In this document: positions 56,805 through 64,000 of the stretch, piece after piece
Numbering within the stretch: position 1 is the stretch's first letter
Layout of the letters: each line of letters begins with the position of its first letter
The notes under the pieces: model-generated
Databases searched by the model: none
Told to the model about the DNA's origin: nothing
What the model saw: the letters and a program-made list of their open reading frames with translations, nothing else
Program-made: the position numbers and the translations under genes
Assembly: GCF_001445655.1 (NCBI RefSeq)
Contig: NZ_LNBE01000004.1
Coordinates: forward strand, 496,001-560,000
Reading direction: 5' to 3'
Length of the DNA: 64,000 nt
Source of the DNA: Streptomyces roseifaciens
GTDB taxonomy: Bacteria; Actinomycetota; Actinomycetes; Streptomycetales; Streptomycetaceae

Positions 56805-59425
56805 CGGGCTCCGGGGCGGGTGTGTGGTCCGGACAGTGGGTCGCCGAGCGGCTCGGCGTCTCCCTGGACGGTGACGCGCAGCTGCCGGGGCTCCTGGGGC
56901 TGGCGCTGAGGAGGAACCCGAAGCGGGCGCATCTGCTGGTGTCGAACGTGCTGGGCAAGCACGTGCCGGCGTCGCCGGCGGCGGTGTACGAGTCCGGGGC
57001 CGGGCTCGGGCGGCGGGTGCGGGCGCTCCTCGGCGAGGCGGAGGCTGCTCGGGCCGTCGTCCTGGGGTACGCGGAGACCGCTACGGGGCTGGGGCACGCC
57101 GTCGCCGACGGGCTGGGGCTCGCTCCTTACCTGCACTCGACGCGGCGGGCCGTGGCGGGGGTTGCCCCCGTCGGTGGCTTCGAGGAGGAGCATAGTCACG
57201 CCACGTCGCATTTGTTGCTGCCCGAGGATGCGGGGCTGCTGGCGGGGGACGGGCCGTTGGTGCTGGTGGATGACGAGTTCTCCACGGGGCGGACGGTTCT
57301 GAACACGATCGCGGCGTTGCATGCGCGGTTCCCGCGGGCGCGGTACGTGGTGGTTGCGCTGGTCGACATGCGGTCGGAGGGGGACCGGGCTCGGCTGGAG
57401 GAGTTCGCGGCGGAGCTGGGGGCGCGGGTCGATCTGATCGCTCTGGCTTCGGGGGCGGTGCGGTTGCCGGAGGGGGTGCTGGAGCGGGGGCAGGAGCTGG
57501 TGGCGGAGCAGGAGGCTGCTGCGTCTGCGTCTGCGGGTGCGTCTCGGGTCCGGCGGCGGGGGCTCCGGGGTGGGGGTCCGGGGCCGTATATTTACGGGCC
57601 GGTACCCCCGGCGTCAGCGGAGCACGCACCCGTGACTGGCCCGCAAATACACGTCAGCGCCCCGGACCCCCACCCCTGCGCCCCCACCACCTCCCGCGTG
57701 GACCTTCCCTGGCCGCCCGGCGTCCCGGACGGCGGCCGCCACGGCTTCACCCCCGAGCACAGGGCATCTCTGGAAGCTGCGCTGCCGGCGATGGCAGCCC
57801 ACCTCGCCTCAAGTGTTGTGGGCACCCCCAGCGGTAGCTGGGGGAGGGTGGGCAGGCTCGCGGACGGCGATGGCGCTCAGCCCCCGCAGACGGATGCAGC
57901 ACCGGCCCGCATCCTCGTCCTCGGCAACGAGGAGCTGATGTACGCACCCCTGCGCCTCGCCGGCGCGCTGGACGACGCCCTCGACGGCGCCGACGTCTTC
58001 TTCTCCACGACCACCAGGTCGCCCGTGCTGCCCGTGGACGACCCGGGCTACGCGATCCGTTCGCGGATCACCTTCCCGGCGCACGACGCCCCCGACGACG
58101 GCCCGGGCGACCGCTACGCGTACAACGTGGCGGGCGCCGGCTTCGACGCGGTCGTGGTCGTGGTCGACTCCCGCGGTGACACCGCCGAGCTCCACGCCCC
58201 GGGCGGCCTGCTCGACGCAGTCGCCCCGCATGCCGGTCAGGTGCTGCTGGCCGTCGTTCCCTCCTACGTTCCCGAGGTCGCTTCCTCCATGCCCGAACCG
58301 CTCAGAGGCCCCGCCTTCTCCTCCTACGAGCCGGAGGACGTCGGCTGGCTCCTCCAGGACCTTTCCGGTGCCGAGCTGGAGGCGCCCACCGAGGAGCGCG
58401 AGGAGGCCATTCAGAGCGGCGGTGCGCACTACGCCGAGTCGCTGCCCGTCGAGTACCAGCCGAGCGAGCAGTACCAGGCGCTCTTCCACGCGGCTCTGGA
58501 GACGTCGGCGGCGCGCATGGCCCGTGCCGTGGGAGCCGTCACCGAGATGGTGCTCGCCGAGCGTTCGCCGCGGCCGGTGCTCGTTTCGCTGGCCCGGGCC
58601 GGGACGCCCGTGGGCGTGCTGATGCGCCGCTGGGCGCGGCACGCGCACGGTCTGGACCTGCCGCACTACGCCGTCTCCATCGTGCGGGGCCGCGGCATCG
58701 ACCGCGTCGCCCTGCGCTGGCTGGCCGAGCACCACGACCCCGCCGACGTCGTCTTCGTGGACGGCTGGACGGGCAAGGGGGCGATCACCCGCGAACTGGC
58801 GGCTGCGCTGGAGGAGTTCCCCGGCTTCGACCCGCGGATCGCCGTGCTGGCCGACCCCGGGCAGTGCGTGGACACCTACGGCACGCGGGACGACTTCCTC
58901 ATTCCGTCCGCCTGCCTCAACTCGACTGTTTCCGGGCTGATTTCCCGCACCGTCCTGCGTCCCGACCTGGTCGGGCCGGAGGACTTCCACGGCGCGAAGT
59001 TCTACCGCGAGCTCGCCGGGGCCGACGTGTCCCGGGACTTCCTCGACGCCGTCACCGCCCGCTTCGGCGAGGTGGAGGAGGACGTGGCGCGGGACGCCAA
59101 GGAGCTGGCCGCCGCCGACCGGACGCCCACCTGGGCCGGCTGGGCCGCCGTGGAGCGGATCAGCGAGGAGTACGGCATCCACGACGTCAACCTCGTCAAG
59201 CCGGGGGTGGGAGAGACCACCCGGGTGCTGCTGCGCCGCGTCCCGTGGAAGATCCTCGCCCAGCGCGGGACCGGGGAGGACCTGGCTCACGTGCGGCTGC
59301 TCGCCGAGCAGCGGGGCGTGCCGGTGGAGGAGGTGGACGGGCTGCCGTACAGCTGCGTCGGCCTCATCCACCCCCGCTACACCCGCGGCGCCACCGGCGC
59401 CGACGGCAAGGCGGTGACCAAGTGA
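56801..59425 (+). CDS. PRTase-TRSP-StiP fusion protein of the Ter locus
   Basis: 874-aa protein. Residues 1-235: phosphoribosyltransferase with PRPP-binding VLVDDEFSTGRTVLNTI (about 153-169). Residues 240-355: linker that contains two inserted repeat sequences translated in frame. Residues 365-500: TRSP domain, with the name-giving TTTRSPVLP at about 403. Residues 505-874: StiP/PRTase_1 region with EREEAIQSGGAHYAESLP, SLARAGTPVGVLMRRW, SIVRGRGIDRVAL and FVDGWTGKGAITREL. GTG start coupled to the HpcH gene, stop coupled to the HAD gene. Proposed to join a base and PRPP in a nucleoside-like pathway; the StiP half has also been called a cysteine protease. Confidence 0.88.
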   Translation: MTGSGAGVWSGQWVAERLGVSLDGDAQLPGLLGLALRRNPKRAHLLVSNVLGKHVPASPAAVYESGAGLGRRVRALLGEAEAARAVVLGYAETATGLGHAVADGLGLAPYLHSTRRAVAGVAPVGGFEEEHSHATSHLLLPEDAGLLAGDGPLVLVDDEFSTGRTVLNTIAALHARFPRARYVVVALVDMRSEGDRARLEEFAAELGARVDLIALASGAVRLPEGVLERGQELVAEQEAAASASAGASRVRRRGLRGGGPGPYIYGPVPPASAEHAPVTGPQIHVSAPDPHPCAPTTSRVDLPWPPGVPDGGRHGFTPEHRASLEAALPAMAAHLASSVVGTPSGSWGRVGRLADGDGAQPPQTDAAPARILVLGNEELMYAPLRLAGALDDALDGADVFFSTTTRSPVLPVDDPGYAIRSRITFPAHDAPDDGPGDRYAYNVAGAGFDAVVVVVDSRGDTAELHAPGGLLDAVAPHAGQVLLAVVPSYVPEVASSMPEPLRGPAFSSYEPEDVGWLLQDLSGAELEAPTEEREEAIQSGGAHYAESLPVEYQPSEQYQALFHAALETSAARMARAVGAVTEMVLAERSPRPVLVSLARAGTPVGVLMRRWARHAHGLDLPHYAVSIVRGRGIDRVALRWLAEHHDPADVVFVDGWTGKGAITRELAAALEEFPGFDPRIAVLADPGQCVDTYGTRDDFLIPSACLNSTVSGLISRTVLRPDLVGPEDFHGAKFYRELAGADVSRDFLDAVTARFGEVEEDVARDAKELAAADRTPTWAGWAAVERISEEYGIHDVNLVKPGVGETTRVLLRRVPWKILAQRGTGEDLAHVRLLAEQRGVPVEEVDGLPYSCVGLIHPRYTRGATGADGKAVTK
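57532..57697 (+). repeat. 166-bp palindromic element, copy 1 (inside a coding region)
   Basis: Imperfect long hairpin: left arm GGGGTGGGGGTCCGGGGC then CGTATATTTACGGGCC, right arm the reverse complement type ending GGACCCCCACCCC, with a variable centre. It matches copy 2 at 61257-61422 in reverse orientation over the same 166 bp, with differences mainly in the centre. Here it is read in frame and adds GPGPYIYGPVPP and GPQIHVSAPDPHPCAP to the PRTase linker. Confidence 0.88.
57817..57853. repeat. small Streptomyces repeat inside the PRTase linker
   Basis: GGGCACCCCCAGCGGTAGC then TGGGGGAGGGTGGGCA, a hairpin-forming repeat type that I recall as common in Streptomyces intergenic DNA. It is translated in frame as VGTPSGSWGRVGRL, a second insertion in the same linker. 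Confidence 0.6.
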
Positions 59426-60225
59426 CCGTCGTCGTCGCCAGTGATCTCGACCGCACCCTCATCTATTCGGCCGCGGCGCTCGATCTCGCCGGGCCCGACG
59501 CCTCGGCGCCCCGGCTGCTGTGCGTCGAGGTCTACGACCGCAAGCCGCTGTCGTACATGACCGAGGCCGCGGCCGCCGCGCTGGCGGAGCTGACCGCCTC
59601 CGCCGTGTTCGTGCCCACGACCACCCGGACGCGCGAGCAGTACGGGCGGATCAGCCTGCCCGGCCGCCCTCCCGCGTACGCGATCTGCGCCAACGGCGGG
59701 GAGCTGCTCGTCGACGGCGAGTCCGACCGCGCCTGGCGGGCCGGCGTGGAGCGGCGGATCGGCGCCGAGTGCGCCACGCTCGCCGAGGTGCGCGAGCACC
59801 TGGTGCGCACCGCCGACCCGGCGTGGCTGCTCAAGGAGCGCACCGCGGAGGGCCTGTTCGCCTACCTCGTCGTGGACCGTTCCCTGCTGCCCGGCGAGTG
59901 GGTCGCGGAGCTCACCGAGTGGGCCGGCGCCCGCGGCTGGAGCGTGTCCCTGCAGGGCCGCAAGCTCTACGCCGTGCCCCGGCCGCTCACCAAGGGCGCC
60001 GCGGTAGCCGAGGTCGCGCGGCGCACGGGCGCCTCCGAGGTGCTGGCCGCGGGGGACTCCCTGCTCGACGCCGACCTGCTGCTGGCGGCCGGCCGCGGCT
60101 GGCGGCCCGGCCACGGCGAGCTCGCCGACTCCGGCTGGTCCGCCCCGCACGTCACGGCCCTGGAGACGCGCGGCGTGGCCGCGGGCGAGGAGATCCTGCG
60201 GGCTTTCACGGGCGCGGCGGCGTAG
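59422..60225 (+). CDS. HAD-family phosphatase of the Ter locus
   Basis: 267-aa hydrolase. The nucleophile motif ASDLDRTLIYS is at residues 6-16, motif II in VFVPTTTRTREQ, Lys in RPLTKGAAVAEVA and the acidic motif AAGDSLLDADLLLAAG near residue 215. Cap domain of the Cof/SPP type. GTG start overlaps the previous stop (GTGA). Likely dephosphorylates the product of the PRTase step. Confidence 0.9.
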   Translation: MTVVVASDLDRTLIYSAAALDLAGPDASAPRLLCVEVYDRKPLSYMTEAAAAALAELTASAVFVPTTTRTREQYGRISLPGRPPAYAICANGGELLVDGESDRAWRAGVERRIGAECATLAEVREHLVRTADPAWLLKERTAEGLFAYLVVDRSLLPGEWVAELTEWAGARGWSVSLQGRKLYAVPRPLTKGAAVAEVARRTGASEVLAAGDSLLDADLLLAAGRGWRPGHGELADSGWSAPHVTALETRGVAAGEEILRAFTGAAA

Positions 60226-60274
60226 GCTCGTTCGCGGTTTGCGGCAAGTCGTCGGCGAGTCGAGGAGAACCCCC

Positions 60275-60940
60275 GTGGCAGAGCTCAAAGGCACTCCCAT
60301 CACGCCCGAGCTGCACGCGTACGTGCTCGCTCACAATCCCCCGCTCGACCCCGTGCAGCGGGGGCTGGTGGAGACCACGCAGCGGGCTCTTCCGAGGCAC
60401 GCGGTCAAGCAGATCGCCCAGGAGCAGGGGCCGCTCCTGGCCTTCCTCGTCCGGCTGACGGGCGCCCGGCACATCGTGGAGGTCGGCACCTTCACCGGCC
60501 TGTCCGCGCTCTCCATGGCCCAGGCGCTGCCCGAGGGCGGCAGGCTCGTCGCCCTGGACATCTCCGAGGAGTGGACGGCCTACGCACGCCAGGCGTGGGA
60601 GCAGGCGGGCGTCGACGGCCGCATCGACCTGCGCATCGCGCCCGCCCTGGACTCCCTGCGGGCCATGCCCGAAGAGCCCCACGTCGACCTCGCGTTCATC
60701 GACGCCGACAAGGACAACTACATCAACTACTGGGAGGAGCTCGTCCCGCGGATGCGGCCGGGCGGGCTGATCGTGGCCGACAACGTGTTCATGATGGGGT
60801 CCGTCCTCGACCCGGGGAACCACCCCATGGGGGCCGCCGTGCGGCAGTTCAACACGCACGTGGCGGCCGACAAGCGCATGGAGTCCGTGATGATCACGGT
60901 GGCCGACGGGCTGACCCTCGCGCGGCGCGTGGGCTCCTAG
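60275..60940 (+). CDS. class I SAM-dependent O-methyltransferase
   Basis: 221-aa enzyme of the catechol/caffeoyl-CoA O-methyltransferase type (methyltransf_3). SAM motif I VEVGTFTGLSALSMAQALP (about residues 68-86), the acidic LVALDISEEW and the metal-binding DLAFIDADKDNY plus VADNVFMMG motifs are present, so it is likely Mg2+-dependent. GTG start with GAGGAG at 7 bases, 50 bp after the HAD gene on the same strand, so it may modify the Ter-locus metabolite or be a neighbour only. Confidence 0.9.
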   Translation: MAELKGTPITPELHAYVLAHNPPLDPVQRGLVETTQRALPRHAVKQIAQEQGPLLAFLVRLTGARHIVEVGTFTGLSALSMAQALPEGGRLVALDISEEWTAYARQAWEQAGVDGRIDLRIAPALDSLRAMPEEPHVDLAFIDADKDNYINYWEELVPRMRPGGLIVADNVFMMGSVLDPGNHPMGAAVRQFNTHVAADKRMESVMITVADGLTLARRVGS

Positions 60941-60947
60941 CCGCGCG

Positions 60948-61163
60948 CTAGGAGCAGCAGCCGCCTCCGCAGCAGCCTCCGCCGCCGCCCTGCGGGGCCG
61001 GCGCGGAGGAGGAGCCGCCGCCCGTGACGGCCACGGCGGACAGCAGCTTCACCGTGTCCTCGTGCCCCACGGGACACGTGGCCGGTGCAGCCGACTCGGC
61101 CATGGGCCGGCTGAGCTCGAAGGTGTCTCCACAGGCACGGCAGCGATATTCGTAACGAGGCAT
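60948..61163 (-). CDS. FmdB-type zinc-ribbon protein with Cys-rich tail
   Basis: 71-aa protein: FmdB-like zinc ribbon MPRYEYRCRACGDTFEL with a second CPVGH instead of a CxxC pair, then a Gly/Ser-rich tail ending GGGGGCCGGGCCS. The four C-terminal Cys could bind metal. Convergent with the methyltransferase gene, 7 bp apart. FmdB proteins are putative regulators; this tail form is frequent in actinomycetes. Confidence 0.85.
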   Translation of the reverse strand: MPRYEYRCRACGDTFELSRPMAESAAPATCPVGHEDTVKLLSAVAVTGGGSSSAPAPQGGGGGCCGGGCCS

Positions 61164-61197
61164 GCGGGCAGCATAGCCAGGCCCGAGTGCCGTGCGG

Positions 61198-61247
61198 CCC
61201 CCGCGGTTGTGCCGCCCCAGCGGCACGACTGCCCACAACCGCGGGGG
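61198..61247 (-). terminator. long hairpin downstream of the coiled-coil protein gene
   Basis: Perfect 14-bp arms CCCCCGCGGTTGTG/CACAACCGCGGGGG around a 22-base loop. It lies next to the 166-bp element and upstream of the FmdB-like gene; likely terminator for transcription arriving from 61447. Confidence 0.65.
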
Positions 61248-61256
61248 GCGTCACCG

Positions 61257-61422
61257 GCGGGAGGTGGTGGGGGCGCAGGGGTGGGGGTCCGGGGCGCTGA
61301 CGTGTATTTGCGGGCCAGTCACGGGTGCCGGTGCCCGTGACGCCGGGGGGACGGGCCCGTAAATATACGGCCCCGGACCCCCACCCCGGAGCCCCCGCCA
61401 CCGAACCCGAGACGCACCCGCA
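61257..61422 (-). repeat. 166-bp palindromic element, copy 2 (intergenic)
   Basis: Inverted relative to copy 1 in the PRTase gene, about 3.6 kb apart. Both copies end at the same points (CTCGGGT...GCGGGTGC side and CCACCACCTCCCGC side) and are the same length. Here the centre is itself a palindrome (GTCACGGG...CCCGTGAC). No transposase is encoded; it resembles a MITE- or REP-like element. Confidence 0.85.
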
Positions 61423-61446
61423 CCCGGTCACCACCGCACCCGGCGA

Positions 61447-62844
61447 CTACCGCCCCCGCTCCCCCCGTATCCCCTGGACGACCTCCGCCACAACCCCCCG
61501 CACAGCCTCCGTCTCGGTCAGGAAGTGCCACCAGTCCGGGTGGCGCCCCTCCAGCCCCGCCACCGCCCGCTCCAGGCGCTCCACGGCCTCGTCCAGCGGC
61601 CGAGCGTGCCGCGGATCGGGCGTGCTGCGCCCCTCCATCGCGAGCCGCTGGGCGTCGCGGATCGCGAAGCGGGTGCGCTCGACCTCGCCCTGGTGGTCGA
61701 AGGAGACCTCGTCCAGCCGCCGCAGCCGGTCCCCGGCGGCGGAGACGGACTCGTCCGTCGTGCTCAGCACGGCCCGCACGGTCGACAGCAGGGCCAGCGC
61801 GTCCGGCCACCGCTGCTCGTCCCGCGCCCGGCGCGCCTCGGCGAGCTTCTCCTCGGCCCGGGCGACGGCCCGCTGCGCCTCCTCGGGCACCTGCTGGAGG
61901 TCCTGCCAGCAGGCGGCGCTGTAGCGGCGGCGCAGTTCGCTGAGGACGGGCTGGACGCCCGCGGCACGGGTCGTCAGAGCCTGAGCGCGCGTCCGCAGGG
62001 ACACCAGCCGCTTGTCGATCTCGGCGACCTTCGCGGGCAGCGCCTCGGCCTCGCCGCGCACGGCCTCGGCTTCGTGCAGGACCCTTTCCGCACGCTGGAG
62101 GGTCTCCTGTACGCCGTGCTGCCCGGCGCCCTGGTTGAGCCGGGTGAGCTCGGGGGAGAGGGCGGCGAGGCGCGCGGCGAGGCCGTCGGCCTTCAGGCCG
62201 GTCTCCCGGACGGCGTCGAGGGCCTGCGTGGCGGCGAGGAGGCCCTGGCGGGCCCGCTCGACGGCGGGCGCGAGCCGGGCGAGCTGCGTCTCCGCGGCGG
62301 CCAGCAGCGGGCCGAGGCCCTGCCCGAAGCGCTCCAGGTCGGCCTTGGCGCGCAGCAGCTCGTCCTTGGCGGCGGTGAGGTCGGCGCGGGCCCGGGCGGC
62401 GGCGCCGGAGTCGAGGTCCTCGCGGTCGATGTCGTGGGAGTCGACGGCGGAGATGTAGGCGTGGGAGACCTCGTCGATGCGCTGCCCGAAGGAGGCGAAG
62501 TCGGCTTCGGCCTTGCGGGCGGCGGGGGAGGAGTCCACCGCCGTGATCGTCTCGATGGAGATCCGCAGCTCGCGCTGGGCGGTGTCGAGCTCGTAGAAGG
62601 CGGCTGCGGCGGCGTCCTTCGCGGCCTGGGCGTCGGCCCGCTGTCCTTCGCCGCGGCCCCAGCCCCAGCGGCGCGTGCCGCCGCCGGCGAAGGCCGCGGG
62701 CGCGGCGGTGACGGCGGCCGCGGCGAGCAGGGGGACGGGCAGCAGCGCGAGGGCGAGGGTCTCCCGGGCGGCGGCCGTGAGGGCTCTGACGGCCCGGAAG
62801 CGGCGGTGTGCCGGTCGTACGGACTGCGCGAAGGTCGCCGTCAC
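61447..62844 (-). CDS. exported or membrane-anchored coiled-coil protein, unknown
   Basis: 465-aa protein. The N-terminus is basic and followed by a hydrophobic segment (LALALLPVPLLAAAAVTAAPAA) that ends near a small-residue site, a signal or anchor. The rest, about 400 residues, is almost entirely helical, Ala/Glu/Arg/Leu-rich and probably coiled coil, with few Gly or Pro. A Trp-containing C-terminus (HPDWWHFLTETEAVRGVVAE) is distinctive. I prefer the GTG giving MTATFAQSVRPAHRRF, preceded by GAGAGGG; the frame extends upstream. Not recognised; adjoining the Ter locus. Confidence 0.65.
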   Translation of the reverse strand: MTATFAQSVRPAHRRFRAVRALTAAARETLALALLPVPLLAAAAVTAAPAAFAGGGTRRWGWGRGEGQRADAQAAKDAAAAAFYELDTAQRELRISIETITAVDSSPAARKAEADFASFGQRIDEVSHAYISAVDSHDIDREDLDSGAAARARADLTAAKDELLRAKADLERFGQGLGPLLAAAETQLARLAPAVERARQGLLAATQALDAVRETGLKADGLAARLAALSPELTRLNQGAGQHGVQETLQRAERVLHEAEAVRGEAEALPAKVAEIDKRLVSLRTRAQALTTRAAGVQPVLSELRRRYSAACWQDLQQVPEEAQRAVARAEEKLAEARRARDEQRWPDALALLSTVRAVLSTTDESVSAAGDRLRRLDEVSFDHQGEVERTRFAIRDAQRLAMEGRSTPDPRHARPLDEAVERLERAVAGLEGRHPDWWHFLTETEAVRGVVAEVVQGIRGERGR

Positions 62845-62928
62845 TTGCCCTCTCCCGATGGATCGCCCCTGGCCCGGATGCCATTCTCCCACCCGGTAAG
62901 GACGAACACACAGGACGGATGGTTCGCG

Positions 62929-63702
62929 CTACTCCGCCGTGCGGATCTTCAGCTCGCCGTTGCCGGTGCGGGCCGAGACGACGTGCTTGCTGTTGTCGTC
63001 GCGGGGCACGTCCACGTGCTCGGCGCCGTTGCGGCTGCGCGCGTCGACCCGGTAGGAGGCGCGGGGCAGGTCGAGGGTGAGGGCGCCGTTGTTGCTCGTG
63101 GCCTCCACCCGGTCCGGGACCCGGCTGAGCGTGAGCCGCACCGCGCCGTTGTCCGAGCCGGCCTTCACCCGGGCCGAGGTGATGCCGGTGGTGCGCACGG
63201 TGCCGTTGGAGCTGAAGAGGTCGAGGGCTCCGCTGCTGTCGACGACCGCCACGGCGCCGTTGTCAGAGGTGATCTTGAGGTCAGTGTCGAAGCCGCGGGT
63301 CTTCACCGAGCCGTTGTCGCTCTTCACGGTCACCTTCACCCCGCGCGGCACCTCGATCTTGTGCCGGGCCTCGCAGTCCGCGCTCAGCCCGCTGCACTGC
63401 TCCTTCAGCTTCAGCACGGAGCCGTCCAGCTCCCAGGAGACCTTGGTGGTCCCGCCCAGGGTCCACCCCGAGAACCAGCGTGTGACCTCGACACCCTTGA
63501 CGTCGGCGGGCACGATCTCCAGGGCCGAGTTGTCGGACTCGACGGTCAGCTCCTTGCCGGCCAGCGCGAACGTCTTGCTCTCGGGCTTCGCCTCGCTCGC
63601 GTCCGCGCTCCCGCAGCCGGCCAGGGCCGCCCCGGCGGCCAGCACGCCGGCCGTGACGAGAGAGAAGCGGGCGGCGGAACGGGCGCGGGAGCGCGGCTTC
63701 AT
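62929..63702 (-). CDS. DUF4097-family beta-helix lipoprotein
   Basis: 257-aa lipoprotein: signal ending LAGCGS (about residues 30-35), then a DUF4097-like series of short repeats with the pattern SDNGSV-, SDNGAV-, SSNGTV-, SNNGAL-, RNGAEHV-, probably a right-handed beta-helix. Such proteins are adhesin-like or envelope-stress-associated; function unknown. Start ATG chosen for the GGAG site 6 bases upstream and the charged signal MKPRSRARSAARF. Confidence 0.85.
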   Translation of the reverse strand: MKPRSRARSAARFSLVTAGVLAAGAALAGCGSADASEAKPESKTFALAGKELTVESDNSALEIVPADVKGVEVTRWFSGWTLGGTTKVSWELDGSVLKLKEQCSGLSADCEARHKIEVPRGVKVTVKSDNGSVKTRGFDTDLKITSDNGAVAVVDSSGALDLFSSNGTVRTTGITSARVKAGSDNGAVRLTLSRVPDRVEATSNNGALTLDLPRASYRVDARSRNGAEHVDVPRDDNSKHVVSARTGNGELKIRTAE

Positions 63703-63904
63703 CGGAACTCCGGGGTCGGGTCGACGGGTGCTGTGTACCCGGCAAGCGTAGAAGTGGATCACGCCCGGGCGCGATGAAGCCTCCTACCGGACGGGGGTGA
63801 AGCCTGCTACCGGACCGGGGGTGGGGATAACCCCCGTACGCGCCCCGCCGCCCTCACATTTGCGGGGACCCGGGCGGTGCCATGTAGGCTGTCACCTCGT
63901 GCCG

Positions 63905-63979
63905 GGGCGCATAGCTCAGCGGTAGAGCGCTGCTCTTACAAAGCAGATGTCGGCGGTTCAAATCCGTCTGTGCCCACCA
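63905..63979 (+). tRNA. tRNA-Val (anticodon UAC)
   Basis: Cloverleaf with acceptor GGGCGCA/TGTGCCC (one G-U pair), anticodon TAC at 63937-63939 in loop CTTACAA, T loop TTCAAAT and an encoded CCA at 63977-63979. The two other tRNAs in this window do not encode CCA. Confidence 0.95.
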
Positions 63980-64000
63980 GTGCGAAGGCCCCCGGCGGAT

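Noticed and set aside
61319..62911. Alternative minus-strand frame opposite the coiled-coil gene
   Set aside because: Arg/Pro/Gly-rich shadow in another frame with no domain, and it runs through the 166-bp repeat.

Overview
The window is chromosomal DNA of a Streptomyces or a very close relative. It has very high GC with strong G/C preference at third codon positions, many GTG starts, and an actinomycete gene set: an HrdA-type sigma factor, an FasR-type regulator beside a fabD-fabH-acpP-fabF operon, a homodimeric AceE, DUF3145 and DUF3052 proteins, and families of TerD proteins. Leucine TTA codons, which in Streptomyces need the bldA tRNA, were found by eye in only two genes.

Layout. 0-13 kb: a TSUP exporter, a secreted trypsin-like protease, a PEP-mutase/isocitrate-lyase-family enzyme with a coupled small protein, a SanA-like protein, then the replication/transcription block dgt, a ferredoxin-reductase-like flavoprotein, dnaG and an hrdA-like sigma factor, and an FGGY sugar kinase. 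dnaG is interrupted by an in-frame 735-bp block built of nested inverted repeats. 13-16 kb: tRNA-Asn, a CAU-anticodon tRNA, thioredoxin, a histidine phosphatase, OsmC and a sortase. 16-29 kb: accessory and housekeeping genes, including an ABC exporter pair, DinB, VOC and MgtC proteins, a secreted pyroglutamyl-peptidase-like protein that has lost its catalytic Cys, a nitrilase, a CysZ-like protein, an MDR reductase diverging from MarR, an isochorismatase-like protein and a GDSL lipoprotein. 29-36 kb: DUF3145, a beta-hydroxyacid dehydrogenase and the fatty-acid synthesis operon with its PucR-family regulator FasR. 36-46 kb: pirin, a beta-lactamase-fold hydrolase, a MerR/aldo-keto reductase pair with a classic 19-bp-spacer promoter, a two-component system, DUF4429/SHOCT, a DUF1023-like hydrolase, and a TetR/MFS efflux pair. 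46-50.8 kb: a secreted I36-type protein with a TTA codon, aceE, DUF3052 and AhpE.

50.8-61 kb is a Ter-type stress-response locus: two TerD proteins, a DUF475/TerC-like membrane protein, a TerA-like protein, a TerD protein with a proline-rich tail, and a coupled run of HpcH/CitE-like lyase, PRTase-TRSP-StiP fusion protein and HAD phosphatase. An O-methyltransferase and an FmdB-like zinc ribbon follow. This matches the predicted Ter-linked pathway for a nucleoside-like metabolite, although I see no ATP-grasp gene. A 166-bp imperfectly palindromic element occurs twice in opposite orientation, once translated in frame inside the PRTase linker and once downstream at 61.3 kb. The window ends with a coiled-coil exported protein, a DUF4097 lipoprotein and tRNA-Val.

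The strongest items for a second look are the dnaG insertion (possible assembly artefact or real rearrangement), the 166-bp element pair, the Ter locus, and the Cys-to-Ser peptidase homologue. All calls are from reading the sequence; no database search was run.
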